Counted from the first letter of the stretch, positions 22,761 through 30,982 are shown. The stretch is DNA of 53,693 nucleotides from CAZKEG01 sp964601575 (GCA_964601575.1 CAZROA010000056.1:1-53693), one strand, 5' to 3'. Notes: generated by a model not told the origin, from the sequence alone. Made by a program: numbers and translations.

Positions 22761-24152
22761 TTAATAACTTGTAAGGCGGATATCGGTAATAAGGGTATAC
22801 TTACCTATGTCTATATTAGAGTCCCCTGAGCCTACCCGAAAGACAAGCACCCGCGGGATCCGTCGCAAAACTAGTTGGTCGATCTTATCGGAAAAGATAC
22901 GACGACCATCAAGAAAGATTCGCAACATATCGCCCTTTTTCTGAAGGGCCACCTGGTGGATGGCCTTGGCCAAACTGGTTTCGATGGGTACGGGTTTACC
23001 ACCCCACTTGGCGTTATGAGGATCCATCTCAAGCTTCAAAGACGATTCCAGACTCCCCAAGGCCACATCAACGTGCCAAAAGTAATCGGTGCTGTAGAAG
23101 GTGTATTCCAAGGCCCAATCCTTGGTGAAGGAGAAGTTGTTCGGAAGGCGTTTTTCAAAGATCAGGGTGCCTTTTACCGTAGCCAACCACTTCTTGCCCT
23201 GAAAGAGATCGCATTCCGCCGAACCACGCAAGATCTTTACTGAGGTAGGAACTTCTTCGCAGGAAGAAAAATCTTCTTGCCAAACAACCTTGTTCCCAGG
23301 CCGAAAACGGGCCGAAGGCCTCACCAGACCACCAGAGACCGACCCCGCCTGGGAAGCAGGCCTTACCGGTGCCGCGGTGGAGACAGATTGAGGTCCCTTG
23401 GCTCCTTCGCCCCAACGATAGTAATTTTCCGGAACCATTTGGGCGATGGCCTGAACGGCATTGTTCAGCATGACCCGAACGGCCTTTTCCATGGGCGTGT
23501 TTTTGTATACCCCTAGACCACCGCCTAGTCCTATGTCACCAAAGACCCCACCCATCAGACCGCCAACCTTCCAGGAACTGGCCTTACCTTCGACGTGGGT
23601 AGCATTGATCACCCGACCGGTACGGACATCGACCAACCTGATATCAGCGGCAATATAAGCCTCTTTTTTACCCACCTTGACCCCACCAAAGAGGGGCACC
23701 TTGAAGGGCACCACCACTCCACCGCCTCCGATGCCAGAGGCCTCTGGTTCAAAGGCGGTAATAGCACCGATAACCAAGATATCAGCCCCCTCCATCTGCC
23801 CTATCTGAGGAGCGGCTCCCTGACGGACGTAGCCTGATTGCCCCAGGGCCAATTCTTCCTGAATGGCCCTAAGCCCCTCACCCCGTTCAAGCACGATAAA
23901 TCTACCGGTCCGGAAAAGGGCGGTGGCCAACATATCGGCCAATCCTTCTCCTATGGAGCCGTTACACTTGGCCGCCTTACACTTAAAGCTGGCCACGGCG
24001 ATACGCGCCTTGGGGCCCTTGTAAGTCAAAACTTGCTGGGGCGTAGGTCCTGTAGTCTCGACTTTGGTCTCTACCCCGGAGGAGACACAGGATACCGAAC
24101 AGAAGAGGAAAAAGACGATCAAAAGGACAAAAGATCGGTGAAAAACTCTCAT
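22761..24152 (-). CDS. CsgG-family outer-membrane lipoprotein with C-terminal lectin-like domain
   Basis: 463 residues with a hydrophobic N-terminal signal ending in CSVSCVSSG, a plausible but weak lipobox. Residues 45-230 match the CsgG pattern: RIAVASFKCK, IGEGLADMLATALFRTGRFIVLERG, GADILVIGAITAFEPE, VDVRTGRVINATHVEGKASSWKVGG. CsgG forms the outer-membrane pore for curli secretion, and relatives export other polymers. A linker (about 265-290) leads to a 165-residue C-terminal part, VWQEDFSSCEEVP...FLDGRRIFSD...DIRLTSY, whose pattern suggests a jelly-roll (concanavalin-like) domain; that is inference. No CsgA/B/E/F gene is adjacent. The ATG overlaps the stop of the upstream unknown gene (ATGA). 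A strong terminator follows. Confidence 0.75.
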   Translation of the reverse strand: MRVFHRSFVLLIVFFLFCSVSCVSSGVETKVETTGPTPQQVLTYKGPKARIAVASFKCKAAKCNGSIGEGLADMLATALFRTGRFIVLERGEGLRAIQEELALGQSGYVRQGAAPQIGQMEGADILVIGAITAFEPEASGIGGGGVVVPFKVPLFGGVKVGKKEAYIAADIRLVDVRTGRVINATHVEGKASSWKVGGLMGGVFGDIGLGGGLGVYKNTPMEKAVRVMLNNAVQAIAQMVPENYYRWGEGAKGPQSVSTAAPVRPASQAGSVSGGLVRPSARFRPGNKVVWQEDFSSCEEVPTSVKILRGSAECDLFQGKKWLATVKGTLIFEKRLPNNFSFTKDWALEYTFYSTDYFWHVDVALGSLESSLKLEMDPHNAKWGGKPVPIETSLAKAIHQVALQKKGDMLRIFLDGRRIFSDKIDQLVLRRIPRVLVFRVGSGDSNIDIGKYTLITDIRLTSY

Positions 24153-24715
24153 GATTGCCTCCTTTTTCGGGAGTTTCTGCCAGTCTTATCGTTACTTCTT
24201 GTTTTTTCTTCAGTTCGATCTCTTCCCTTGGTTTGTACCCTTTTCGGCAAAAAGGGCAAGTACCAGGCTTTTAAAAAGGTCTCCGGCGGAAAAGATAAAG
24301 CCTTGAGGAAATCCTTGATTTCCTCCAAATCCAAAGTGATGATCTCCGGCTTAGGGGCTACTTGTCGTAAAAATCGTCGTAAGTCTTCCAAGACCAAAAG
24401 GCTTGGTGCCTCCGTGGAAAAGCCCTCCTTCTTTAAAAAAGTACAAAGGCGTTTCCAATTAATGGCTGCCCTGGTGAGACCTCGGTAAAAGGGTTTGCCG
24501 ATATTTTCAAAGGTAAGGTCTCGCTTGATAATGAAAAGATACCGAGCAATGACCGCCCTTTTTAGGAATCGCTTTTCTTCAGGAGTCAAGGTAAATTTCG
24601 GGCCTTCGGGATCTTCTTCGAGATAATAAAGGCTGTTCCAATAGGCTACCTCCGGGATCTCCCCGGAATCTTTGATGATTTCGGCCTCTTCTATTATCTC
24701 CTCACGAAGGTTCAT
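24149..24715 (-). CDS. Unknown protein encoded beside scpB
   Basis: 188 residues that I cannot assign. The first 155 look helical and charged (NLREEIIEEAEIIKDSGEIPEVAYWNSLYY, EEKRFLKRAVIARYLFIIKRDL, LEDLRRFLRQVA, DLEEIKDFLKALSFPPETFLKAWYLPFLPK). The last 30 are strongly basic and probably disordered. It overlaps scpB by 14 bases and lies where scpA is found in many bacteria, but it shows no kleisin-like pattern. It may be a lineage-specific partner in chromosome organisation, given scpB and parAB next door; this rests on context alone. Confidence 0.6.
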   Translation of the reverse strand: MNLREEIIEEAEIIKDSGEIPEVAYWNSLYYLEEDPEGPKFTLTPEEKRFLKRAVIARYLFIIKRDLTFENIGKPFYRGLTRAAINWKRLCTFLKKEGFSTEAPSLLVLEDLRRFLRQVAPKPEIITLDLEEIKDFLKALSFPPETFLKAWYLPFLPKRVQTKGRDRTEEKTRSNDKTGRNSRKRRQS

Positions 24716-25244
24716 CGGCGATCCGTTCTTCCAGTTCTTTGAGACTGGGTAGCTCTTTCAGACTTTTCAAACCGAAAGCTTCTAAAAAACGAGGGGTAGT
24801 AGTATAAAGCAAGGGCCTACCCGGGATATCCTTGCGCCCGACTATCTTGATCAAACCCTTTTCCAAGAGGTTTTTAATGGCTTGGGCGCTATCCACCCCT
24901 CTCAAGGCCTCGATTTCCGCCCGAGTAATGGGCTGATTATAAGCGATAATGGCCAAGGTCTCTAATGTGGCCCGGGAAAGTCTAAAAGAAGCTTTGTGTT
25001 TGATTCGCCTTATGTAGGGTGCCAATTCCGGGGCAGTCTCAAGACGAAAACCGTTGGCCACCTCTCTGAGCTTGATCCCTCGATTTTGATAATATTTCTT
25101 AAGTTGGACAAGAGCTGTTTTTAGATGGGTCTTGTCAACTCCCGGGATAGCCTTCTGAATTTGTTCCAAGGTCACCACTCCTCCGACGGCAAAAAGGATG
25201 GCCTCGATTATTTTTTCTAGTTTTTCAGGGGATAGATCATCCAT
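24702..25244 (-). CDS. scpB: Segregation and condensation protein B
   Basis: 180-residue winged-helix partner of SMC-ScpA condensin. Typical segments are EKIIEAILFAVGGVVTLEQIQ, GFRLETAPELAPYIRRI, LSRATLETLAIIAYNQPITRAEIEALRGVDS and GLIKIVGRKDIPGRPLLYTTTPRFLEAFGL. It is divergent from parA across a 142-base gap that holds parS, so condensin and partition functions share one locus. scpA is not in the window. Confidence 0.95.
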   Translation of the reverse strand: MDDLSPEKLEKIIEAILFAVGGVVTLEQIQKAIPGVDKTHLKTALVQLKKYYQNRGIKLREVANGFRLETAPELAPYIRRIKHKASFRLSRATLETLAIIAYNQPITRAEIEALRGVDSAQAIKNLLEKGLIKIVGRKDIPGRPLLYTTTPRFLEAFGLKSLKELPSLKELEERIADEPS

Positions 25245-25291
25245 CAGGCAGATAAATTAAAACAAATCGATAAGTTTTTCACCGTGCCAAA

Positions 25292-25344
25292 GCAAGCCCT
25301 TAAAAAAGTAAAAATTTCTGTTATTTCTATGGGTAAGGGCTCGC
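25292..25344. repeat. Inverted repeat between scpB and parA
   Basis: GCAAGCCCTTA (25292-25302) faces TAAGGGCTCGC (25334-25344): ten of eleven positions pair, with 31 bases between. It lies just before parS and could be an operator for the divergent promoters or a hairpin in the parA leader. Confidence 0.45.
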
Positions 25345-25355
25345 GTTTATTTAAA

Positions 25356-25371
25356 TGTTTCACGTGAAACA
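25356..25371. promoter_or_regulatory. parS: parS centromere site
   Basis: TGTTTCACGTGAAACA, a perfect 16-base palindrome identical to the widely conserved chromosomal parS sequence bound by ParB. It is 16 bases upstream of the parA start, overlapping its leader. ParB is encoded 0.8 kb downstream. The site is the only one seen in the window and suggests the replication origin is near. Confidence 0.97.
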
Positions 25372-25386
25372 TATTAAGGAGAGACG

Positions 25387-26160
25387 GTGCCTCGCATTAT
25401 AGCTATTGCTAATCAAAAAGGAGGTGTAGGTAAGACCACCACCGCGGTAAATCTGGCTTCGGCCTTGGCCATTTTGGGCCAAAAAGTCCTCTTGGTAGAC
25501 GCCGACCCCCAGGCCAATGCCTCCAGCGGGCTGGGGCTTCGGCAGCCTCAACCCAACCTATATCATGTCCTCCTCGGTGATATTTCGCCGGATAAGGTCT
25601 TGGCCGAAACCAGATACCCTAAGCTCAAAATCCTCCCCTCTTCCATTGATCTGATTGGCTGTGAGGTAGAACTCTCCAAAAAGAAGGGGCGTGAACACCT
25701 CCTGGCCAAGGTCTTGGCCTCCTTGGTAAATGGCTTTGATTACATTTTGATTGACTGTCCTCCGTCTTTGGGGCTCCTTACGGTAAACGCCTTGACCTCG
25801 GCCCAAGCGGTCTTGATCCCCTTACAATGCGAGTACTACGCCTTGGAAGGACTGGGGCTTTTGATCAATACCATTCGTCTGGTAAAGCACAATTTTAATC
25901 CGCGTCTCTTTTTGTATGGGATCTTACTTACCATGTATGACGGGCGCAATCGTCTGACCAAACAGGTAGAAAATGAGGTGCGCACTCATTTCAAAAAGGC
26001 TGTTTTTGAGACGGTCATTCCCCGAAACATTCGCTTGAGCGAGGCCCCAAGCCATGGTAAGCCGATCTTTGCCTATGATGCCTCGGCCCGTGGGGCACGG
26101 GCCTATATGGCCCTGGCCCAGGAAATCCTAAAGCGGGAGGTCTCACTTGGTCAAAGATAA
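25387..26160 (+). CDS. parA: Chromosome-partition ATPase ParA (Soj)
   Basis: 257-residue deviant-Walker ATPase that binds DNA as an ATP dimer and is released by ParB-parS, moving origins apart. It opens with IIAIANQKGGVGKTTTAVNLASAL (deviant P-loop with the signature lysine), VDADPQANASSGLG, and has YILIDCPPSLGLLTVNAL and PLQCEYYALEGLG. It lacks the N-terminal helix-turn-helix of plasmid type Ia ParA, as expected for a chromosomal copy. The start is GTG with AAGGAGAG before it. It overlaps parB by 14 bases. Confidence 0.96.
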   Translation: MPRIIAIANQKGGVGKTTTAVNLASALAILGQKVLLVDADPQANASSGLGLRQPQPNLYHVLLGDISPDKVLAETRYPKLKILPSSIDLIGCEVELSKKKGREHLLAKVLASLVNGFDYILIDCPPSLGLLTVNALTSAQAVLIPLQCEYYALEGLGLLINTIRLVKHNFNPRLFLYGILLTMYDGRNRLTKQVENEVRTHFKKAVFETVIPRNIRLSEAPSHGKPIFAYDASARGARAYMALAQEILKREVSLGQR

Positions 26161-27001
26161 AAAACGCGGTCTCGGACGCGGGCTTTCTTCCCTCTTGCCC
26201 GAAGAACTCTCCTTGGAGGAAAGCCCGGAGGTATTTTATTGCCCGATCGAAGCCATTAGGCCCTCTCCTCTTCAACCCCGTTTTTATCGAAAGGAAGAAA
26301 ATCTGGAGGAATTGGCGGCCTCGATTAAGGAAAAGGGCATTCTTCAACCCCTTCTGGTGCGCGAGGTCACTCCGGGCATTTACGAACTGATTGCCGGGGA
26401 GCGACGTTGGCGAGCGGCCAAATTGGCTGGTTTGGAACGCGTACCGGTCATTTTGCGCGATCTCTCCCCGCAGGAGGCCTTAGAGCTGGCCTTGATCGAA
26501 AATTTACAGCGCGAAGATCTAAACCCCATTGAAGAGGCCCGAGGCTATCAGCGCCTGATGGAAGAGTTTGGCCTTACCCAAGAAGAAGTGGCCCAAAAGG
26601 TAGGCCGAGAGCGCCCCACGGTGGCCAACGCCCTGCGTCTCCTAAAACTCCCAGAGGACATCCAAGAAGACGTCCTTGAGGGGCTTCTTTCCGCTGGTCA
26701 TGCCCGGGCCCTTTTAGGGCTTGGTGACGAGACCCTGATGCGCCGAGTCCGTGATGAGATCGTGACCAAAGGCCTTTCCGTGCGCCAGACCGAGGCCCTG
26801 GTAAAGAGGCTCCGCGAAGAAAAAGAAACCCCAAAAAGACAAAAAGAATCCGATCCCAACCTAGCAGTATTGGAACAGGAGCTTCAGGAACTATTGGGGA
26901 CTAAGGTACGCCTTACGTGGAGGGAAAATAAGGGGCGTCTAACCATTGAATTCCGTTCCACCGAACAGTTCGAATCTTTTTTGGAGAGATTGAGGGGTTG
27001 A
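26147..27001 (+). CDS. parB: Chromosome-partition protein ParB (Spo0J)
   Basis: 284-residue CTP-dependent DNA clamp that loads at parS. N-terminal RGLGRGLSSLLP is the ParA-activating tail; IRPSPLQPRFYRKEENLEELAASIKEKGILQPLLVR and ELIAGERRWRAAKLAGLERVPVIL form the CTPase domain; QEEVAQKVGRERPTVANALRLLKLP is the parS-reading helix-turn-helix; the C-terminal 45 residues are the dimerisation domain. The start is TTG at 26147, chosen because GGGAGG lies six bases before it and the RGLGRGL tail would otherwise be lost. Confidence 0.96.
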   Translation: MVKDKKRGLGRGLSSLLPEELSLEESPEVFYCPIEAIRPSPLQPRFYRKEENLEELAASIKEKGILQPLLVREVTPGIYELIAGERRWRAAKLAGLERVPVILRDLSPQEALELALIENLQREDLNPIEEARGYQRLMEEFGLTQEEVAQKVGRERPTVANALRLLKLPEDIQEDVLEGLLSAGHARALLGLGDETLMRRVRDEIVTKGLSVRQTEALVKRLREEKETPKRQKESDPNLAVLEQELQELLGTKVRLTWRENKGRLTIEFRSTEQFESFLERLRG

Positions 27002-27002
27002 G

Positions 27003-27494
27003 ATGGCCATCCATCTCTTGATCGATGGATACAATCTCCTCCATCAGATGCCAGAAACAGCCTTCCTCATGCAAGAAGACCCTGAAGAGGCCCGAGAGGC
27101 CCTCTTGGCCAAATTACGAGAATATCAGCGGATCAAACGACACAAGATCACCGTGGTCTTTGATGCCTGGGGACGAGATGAACCGCGTCATGAGGTAAAC
27201 AAAAAGGGAGTGAGGGTAATTTTTACGGCCGAGGGTGAGACGGCAGACGACTATCTTAAACGGGTAGCGCCTAGAGAAAAAGAGCGGGCTATCGTGGTCA
27301 CTTCCGATCGCTCGGTTCGCAGTTTTGTCGAATCCCAGGGAGTAATTTCTATCAGTTCACGAGAATTTTTAGATCGGATAGAAGCAGCCATTTATCAAGA
27401 ATTAAAGGGAGAAATCTTGGACTTAACCTTTCGTCCTACCAAACGCTTACCCAAAAAGGCACGCCAACGCCTGGCCAAACTGGCCAAATTATAG
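27003..27494 (+). CDS. YacP/Rae1-like NYN-domain ribonuclease
   Basis: 163 residues of the NYN PIN-like fold: HLLIDGYNLLHQMP with the catalytic aspartate, ITVVFDAWGRDE, AEGETADDYLKRV and IVVTSDRSVRSFVESQG. The Bacillus relative Rae1 cuts ribosome-bound mRNA. The ATG follows the parB stop by one base, so the gene is in the par operon, although no partition role is known for the family. Confidence 0.85.
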   Translation: MAIHLLIDGYNLLHQMPETAFLMQEDPEEAREALLAKLREYQRIKRHKITVVFDAWGRDEPRHEVNKKGVRVIFTAEGETADDYLKRVAPREKERAIVVTSDRSVRSFVESQGVISISSREFLDRIEAAIYQELKGEILDLTFRPTKRLPKKARQRLAKLAKL

Positions 27495-27558
27495 CCGTAT
27501 TTTTAGTCCCCTTTTTCTCTCACCGATCCTCTAAAGAGATAGTTTTACTAAATCCAAT

Positions 27559-27593
27559 AAGGAGGTTTAGGCCTCTTCATCAAGCTCCTTTTT
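27559..27593 (+). terminator. Weak terminator-like element between yacP and the HD-GYP gene
   Basis: AAGGAG (27559-27564) can pair with CTCCTT (27585-27590), which runs into TTTTT (27589-27593). A competing stem GAGG/CCTC (27562-27575) uses the same bases. The AAGGAGG also looks like a ribosome site but no start codon stands at the proper distance. It may be a terminator or attenuator; the stem is short. Confidence 0.3.
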
Positions 27594-27613
27594 AGCTTTC
27601 CGGAGGCTAACAG

Positions 27614-29068
27614 ATGGAAGAAATCCGCAAGGGGATCCTGATCCTCGAGTCTATCCCAGATGATTCAGTGGCTCGTAAGGTACGCGAGTTTTTACGTAAA
27701 CATGCCACCAATCTTTCAGAAGATCAGATCGAATACATCCTCAAAAATGCCCCCATTGTCCTTAGCAAACAAATGCCCGAAGATCTCGGGAAACGCTGGG
27801 TCTACTTTCTCAATGTCCTCGGGGCTTCGGCCAAATTTATAGAAAATGGTCACCAGGGAGAGAATTTAGCCGAAGAGATCCCTTCCACCGAAAAGAAAAA
27901 ACCAAAGGTCCTTGTTCTCCAGCGGAGACACCAAGAAAAAGAATCTCCCCCAGAGGAGAGCCCCTCGGAATCACCCCCTGTTGAAAAGGCTTCCCAACCA
28001 CAAAAACAAGCTCTTCCAAAGGAAGAATCATCCGAAGTCTGTGAAGATTTTGAACCGATCGTCTTCTCTCCTGCGGAATCTTCTGAAATACCTCCCTATG
28101 AAAGGGAACCAGGCCATTGGAGACAGGTCCTAGTTAAACAGTTAATGGAAGTCAATAAAGAACTGTGGATTGTCTTGACCTTGGTCTCCCTCGCCGCCCT
28201 TTTGAACTACGCGGTGGCTTCTAAATACATGCTCCTTGGCTTTTATACCATACCCACCGTGCTCTCTGCCTATTTCTTCGGGCGACGGCACGCGGTATTA
28301 ACGGCCTTCTTGTCCATCTTGATCGTGGGCATCCTCCTCCGGCTCAAGACTCCTATCTTTGATGATAACCAGGGTGTCCAGGGGGAATGGCTCCATTTTA
28401 CGGCTTGGAGTGGTTCTCTTCTCATCTTGGCCTATTTAATGGGCAGTCTTTATGAAAAATACATAGAAAAGATTAAAGAGCTTCGGCGCACTTATCAGGG
28501 AATAATCATGATTTTGCGTCACTTTATTTCCCAAGACAAATACACCGAGAACCACTGCTATCGAGTCTCTGTCTATGCCGCCAAGATAGCCACTTATATG
28601 GGCTTGGATGAACAAATGATCGAGGATATTCGGGTAGCTGGCCTCCTTCATGATATTGGTAAACTAAAGATCAGTCGAGAGATACTCTATAAGGCCGCCA
28701 AACTCTCCGAACAGGAATACCAAGAGATCAAAAAACACGTCTCTTACGCCGGTGAAATATTGGAACCCCTACAAGGCCCCCTTAGTCGGGTCATTCCTAT
28801 TATCCTGGCCCATCACGATAAATTCGATGGTTCTGGTTATCATCCTCGCAAAAGGGATGAAATAGTCCTGGGGGCCAGGATCTTGGCCGTGGCCGATGTC
28901 TATGATGCCTTGACTAGTGATAGACCCTACCGCAAGGCCATGTCTCCCTTTGAAGCCAAGGAAATCATCGTCAAGGGCGCTAATAAAGATTTTGACCCCT
29001 TGGTGGTTAAGGCCTTTGTGAAGGCCTTTGAAGCTGGTGAAATGGATGTCCCTCACATTATTATCTGA
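27614..29068 (+). CDS. Membrane-anchored HD-GYP domain protein (putative cyclic-di-GMP phosphodiesterase)
   Basis: 484 residues. Residues 1-78 form a small soluble domain (ILILESIPDDSVARKVREFLRKHA...ANAPIV-like helices, then RWVYFLNVLGASAKFIENG) that I do not recognise. A Glu/Pro/Ser-rich linker follows to about 170, then three or four membrane segments between 184 and 280, and the HD-GYP domain from 305. Catalytic H346-D347 in LLHDIGK, H400-H401-D402, and DGSGYHP replace the usual HHExxDGSGYP; the GYP is read as GYHP here, so substrate preference may differ. Such proteins break down cyclic dinucleotides, which control motility and attachment; the flagellar genes lie 16 kb away. The ATG has GGAGG before it. 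Confidence 0.85.
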   Translation: MEEIRKGILILESIPDDSVARKVREFLRKHATNLSEDQIEYILKNAPIVLSKQMPEDLGKRWVYFLNVLGASAKFIENGHQGENLAEEIPSTEKKKPKVLVLQRRHQEKESPPEESPSESPPVEKASQPQKQALPKEESSEVCEDFEPIVFSPAESSEIPPYEREPGHWRQVLVKQLMEVNKELWIVLTLVSLAALLNYAVASKYMLLGFYTIPTVLSAYFFGRRHAVLTAFLSILIVGILLRLKTPIFDDNQGVQGEWLHFTAWSGSLLILAYLMGSLYEKYIEKIKELRRTYQGIIMILRHFISQDKYTENHCYRVSVYAAKIATYMGLDEQMIEDIRVAGLLHDIGKLKISREILYKAAKLSEQEYQEIKKHVSYAGEILEPLQGPLSRVIPIILAHHDKFDGSGYHPRKRDEIVLGARILAVADVYDALTSDRPYRKAMSPFEAKEIIVKGANKDFDPLVVKAFVKAFEAGEMDVPHIII

Positions 29069-29121
29069 TGGTGATTCAGATCTTAGCCCTTCTCATTTTT
29101 AAGCCTTGAAGCCATCCCCAG

Positions 29122-29135
29122 GGAAAAATTTTTCC
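29122..29135. repeat. Perfect palindrome GGAAAAATTTTTCC upstream of dapF
   Basis: A 14-base self-complementary sequence ending four bases before the -35 box of the presumed dap promoter. It could be an operator, a curved or UP-like A/T element, or chance. Confidence 0.4.
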
Positions 29136-29138
29136 TAG

Positions 29139-29166
29139 TAGACACTGCTGGAGAATTTGCTATACG
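29139..29166 (+). promoter_or_regulatory. Probable promoter of the dap operon
   Basis: TAGACA (29139-29144) and TATACG (29161-29166) are 16 bases apart, five and four matches to sigma-70 boxes. The start of transcription would be near 29173, giving a leader of about 18 bases before the dapF ATG. Confidence 0.5.
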
Positions 29167-29190
29167 GAAAGAGAAGAGGAGTGGAGCTTT

Positions 29191-30033
29191 ATGTCCTTAG
29201 AAAGGTTCGATAATCTGCCATTTACTAAGATGTCTGCCTCGGGAAACGACTTTATCTTGATCAATAACTGGTCTCTTTCTTTAAGCCCCGAAGAAGGTGC
29301 CTTCCTGGCCAGCCGCCTCTGTCGAAGGGCCTTTTCGGTAGGGGCTGATGGCCTCATTCTTATCGAACCTCCTCGGTCTCCTGAAGCTCAATTTTCGTGG
29401 CGTTTCTATAACGCCGACGGGAGTGAGGCTGAGATGTGCGGGAACGGCGGTCGATGTGCGGCTAGATTTGCCTTCCTAGAGGGACTGGCCCCTGAAAACC
29501 TAGCCTTTGATACCTTGGCTGGTCTTATTCGGGCTGAAGTCCTGGGGCCCAGGGTAAAGATCCAACTCACTGAGCCCAAAGACTTGGCCCTTGATCTGAA
29601 AATAAAGGTCAAGGACCAAGAACTTAGTCTATCCTACATCAATACCGGAGTCCCTCATGTGGTGGTGTTTTGGGAGAAGATCAAAGAGGCCCCGGTTGAG
29701 TCTCTAGGGAGGGCTATCCGTTCCCACCAACATTTTGCCCCGGCGGGGACGAATGTGAATTTCATCGCCAGAGAAGAAAAGGCCCTGAGAGTAAGGACTT
29801 ACGAACGAGGGGTGGAGGCCGAAACCTTGGCCTGCGGGACTGGAGCTGTGGCCTCGGCTATTATTGCCACCTTAAAGGGTCTCGTTAGCCCTCCGGTTGA
29901 GATTATTACTTCCGGAGGTGAGGTTCTAAAGGTCTACTTTTCTCTGGAAGGCAATAGTGCTAAGAAGGTTTTTTTAGAGGGTGAGGCAAAGATAATCTAT
30001 CGGGCTTCGCTTTCGCGTGAAGCCTTAGAATAA
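29191..30033 (+). CDS. dapF: Diaminopimelate epimerase
   Basis: Converts LL- to meso-diaminopimelate for lysine and peptidoglycan. 280 residues with both catalytic cysteines: C83 in MCGNGGRC and C215 in TLACGTGAVA. Other family segments are TKMSASGNDFI at the start and TGVPHVVVF. It is the first gene of dapF-dapA-(unknown)-dapB, followed by dapA after 19 bases. A promoter-like pair lies just upstream. Confidence 0.96.
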   Translation: MSLERFDNLPFTKMSASGNDFILINNWSLSLSPEEGAFLASRLCRRAFSVGADGLILIEPPRSPEAQFSWRFYNADGSEAEMCGNGGRCAARFAFLEGLAPENLAFDTLAGLIRAEVLGPRVKIQLTEPKDLALDLKIKVKDQELSLSYINTGVPHVVVFWEKIKEAPVESLGRAIRSHQHFAPAGTNVNFIAREEKALRVRTYERGVEAETLACGTGAVASAIIATLKGLVSPPVEIITSGGEVLKVYFSLEGNSAKKVFLEGEAKIIYRASLSREALE

Positions 30034-30052
30034 ACCAGAAAAAGGAGGGACT

Positions 30053-30982
30053 ATGCCTGCCAAAAAACGTGGTTCTAAAAAGACCAAATCTAACCAAACC
30101 CTACAAGGTGCCATCGTTGCCATCGTGACCCCTTTTAAAGATGGTAAGGTCGATGAGGAGTCCTACCGAGAATTGGTGGAGTGGCACCTAAAGAACGGAA
30201 CGCATGGCATCGTGGTGGTAGGGACCACCGGTGAATCAGCCACCCTGAGCAAAGAAGAAAAGAAACGTCTTTATGAACTCACGGTGGAGACGGTCAACGG
30301 TCGTATCCCAGTCATTGCCGGAACAGGAACCAATAATACGGCCCAGTCCATCGAATTGACCCAGATGGCCGCAGATATCGGGGTCGATGCCGTCTTGATG
30401 GTCACCCCCTACTACAACAAACCCACCCAGGAAGGACTTTATCAACACTACAAGGCCGTGGCTGAGGCGGTCAAAAAGGTCCCGATCATTCTCTACAACG
30501 TCCCCGGGCGAACCAGTGTCAGTTTGGCTCCGGAGACTGTGGCCCGCTTGGCCAAGATCAAAAATATCATCGGGATCAAAGAAGCCACTGGCTGCATGAA
30601 ACAGGTGACCGAGATCATCCGTCTCTGCGGACCAAAGTTTTTGGTCTTTTCCGGCGATGACTTTACGGCCTTCCCCACCATGGCCCTTGGAGGCGTTGGG
30701 GTCATTTCCGTAACCTCTAATGTGTTGCCCAAACAGATGGCCGAAATGATGAACGCTTGTCTCAAAGGTAATTGGAGCAAGGCCCAAAAATTGCACTATA
30801 AGCTCTATCCTATGTTTAAAGCCATGTTTCTAGAGACCAATCCCGTGCCGGCCAAGACGGCTTTGGCCCTGATGGGGAAGATTGCTTCGGCAGAGGTAAG
30901 ATTGCCCTTGGCGCCTATGAGTGAAGCAAATGTCGAAAAACTCAAGGAAGTTTTGGCTTCTTATAAACTCTTAAATCAATAA
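30053..30982 (+). CDS. dapA: 4-hydroxy-tetrahydrodipicolinate synthase
   Basis: Condenses pyruvate with aspartate semialdehyde, the first committed step to lysine. 309 residues, with GTTGESATL (57-65), Y148 in LYNVPGR and the Schiff-base lysine K176 in IIGIKEATG. The family normally begins at the LQGAIVAIVTPF segment; here a 16-residue lysine-rich extension (MPAKKRGSKKTKSN) precedes it. The ATG is supported by AAAAGGAGGG, so the extension is probably real. Confidence 0.96.
   Translation: MPAKKRGSKKTKSNQTLQGAIVAIVTPFKDGKVDEESYRELVEWHLKNGTHGIVVVGTTGESATLSKEEKKRLYELTVETVNGRIPVIAGTGTNNTAQSIELTQMAADIGVDAVLMVTPYYNKPTQEGLYQHYKAVAEAVKKVPIILYNVPGRTSVSLAPETVARLAKIKNIIGIKEATGCMKQVTEIIRLCGPKFLVFSGDDFTAFPTMALGGVGVISVTSNVLPKQMAEMMNACLKGNWSKAQKLHYKLYPMFKAMFLETNPVPAKTALALMGKIASAEVRLPLAPMSEANVEKLKEVLASYKLLNQ

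Noticed and set aside
24149..24715. Reading this gene as scpA
   Set aside because: Position is right, but length, N-terminal pattern and C-terminal winged-helix motifs of ScpA are not visible.
25245..25386. Replication origin beside parS
   Set aside because: No DnaA-box cluster or A+T-rich unwinding element is visible; parS alone only suggests that the origin is in the region.
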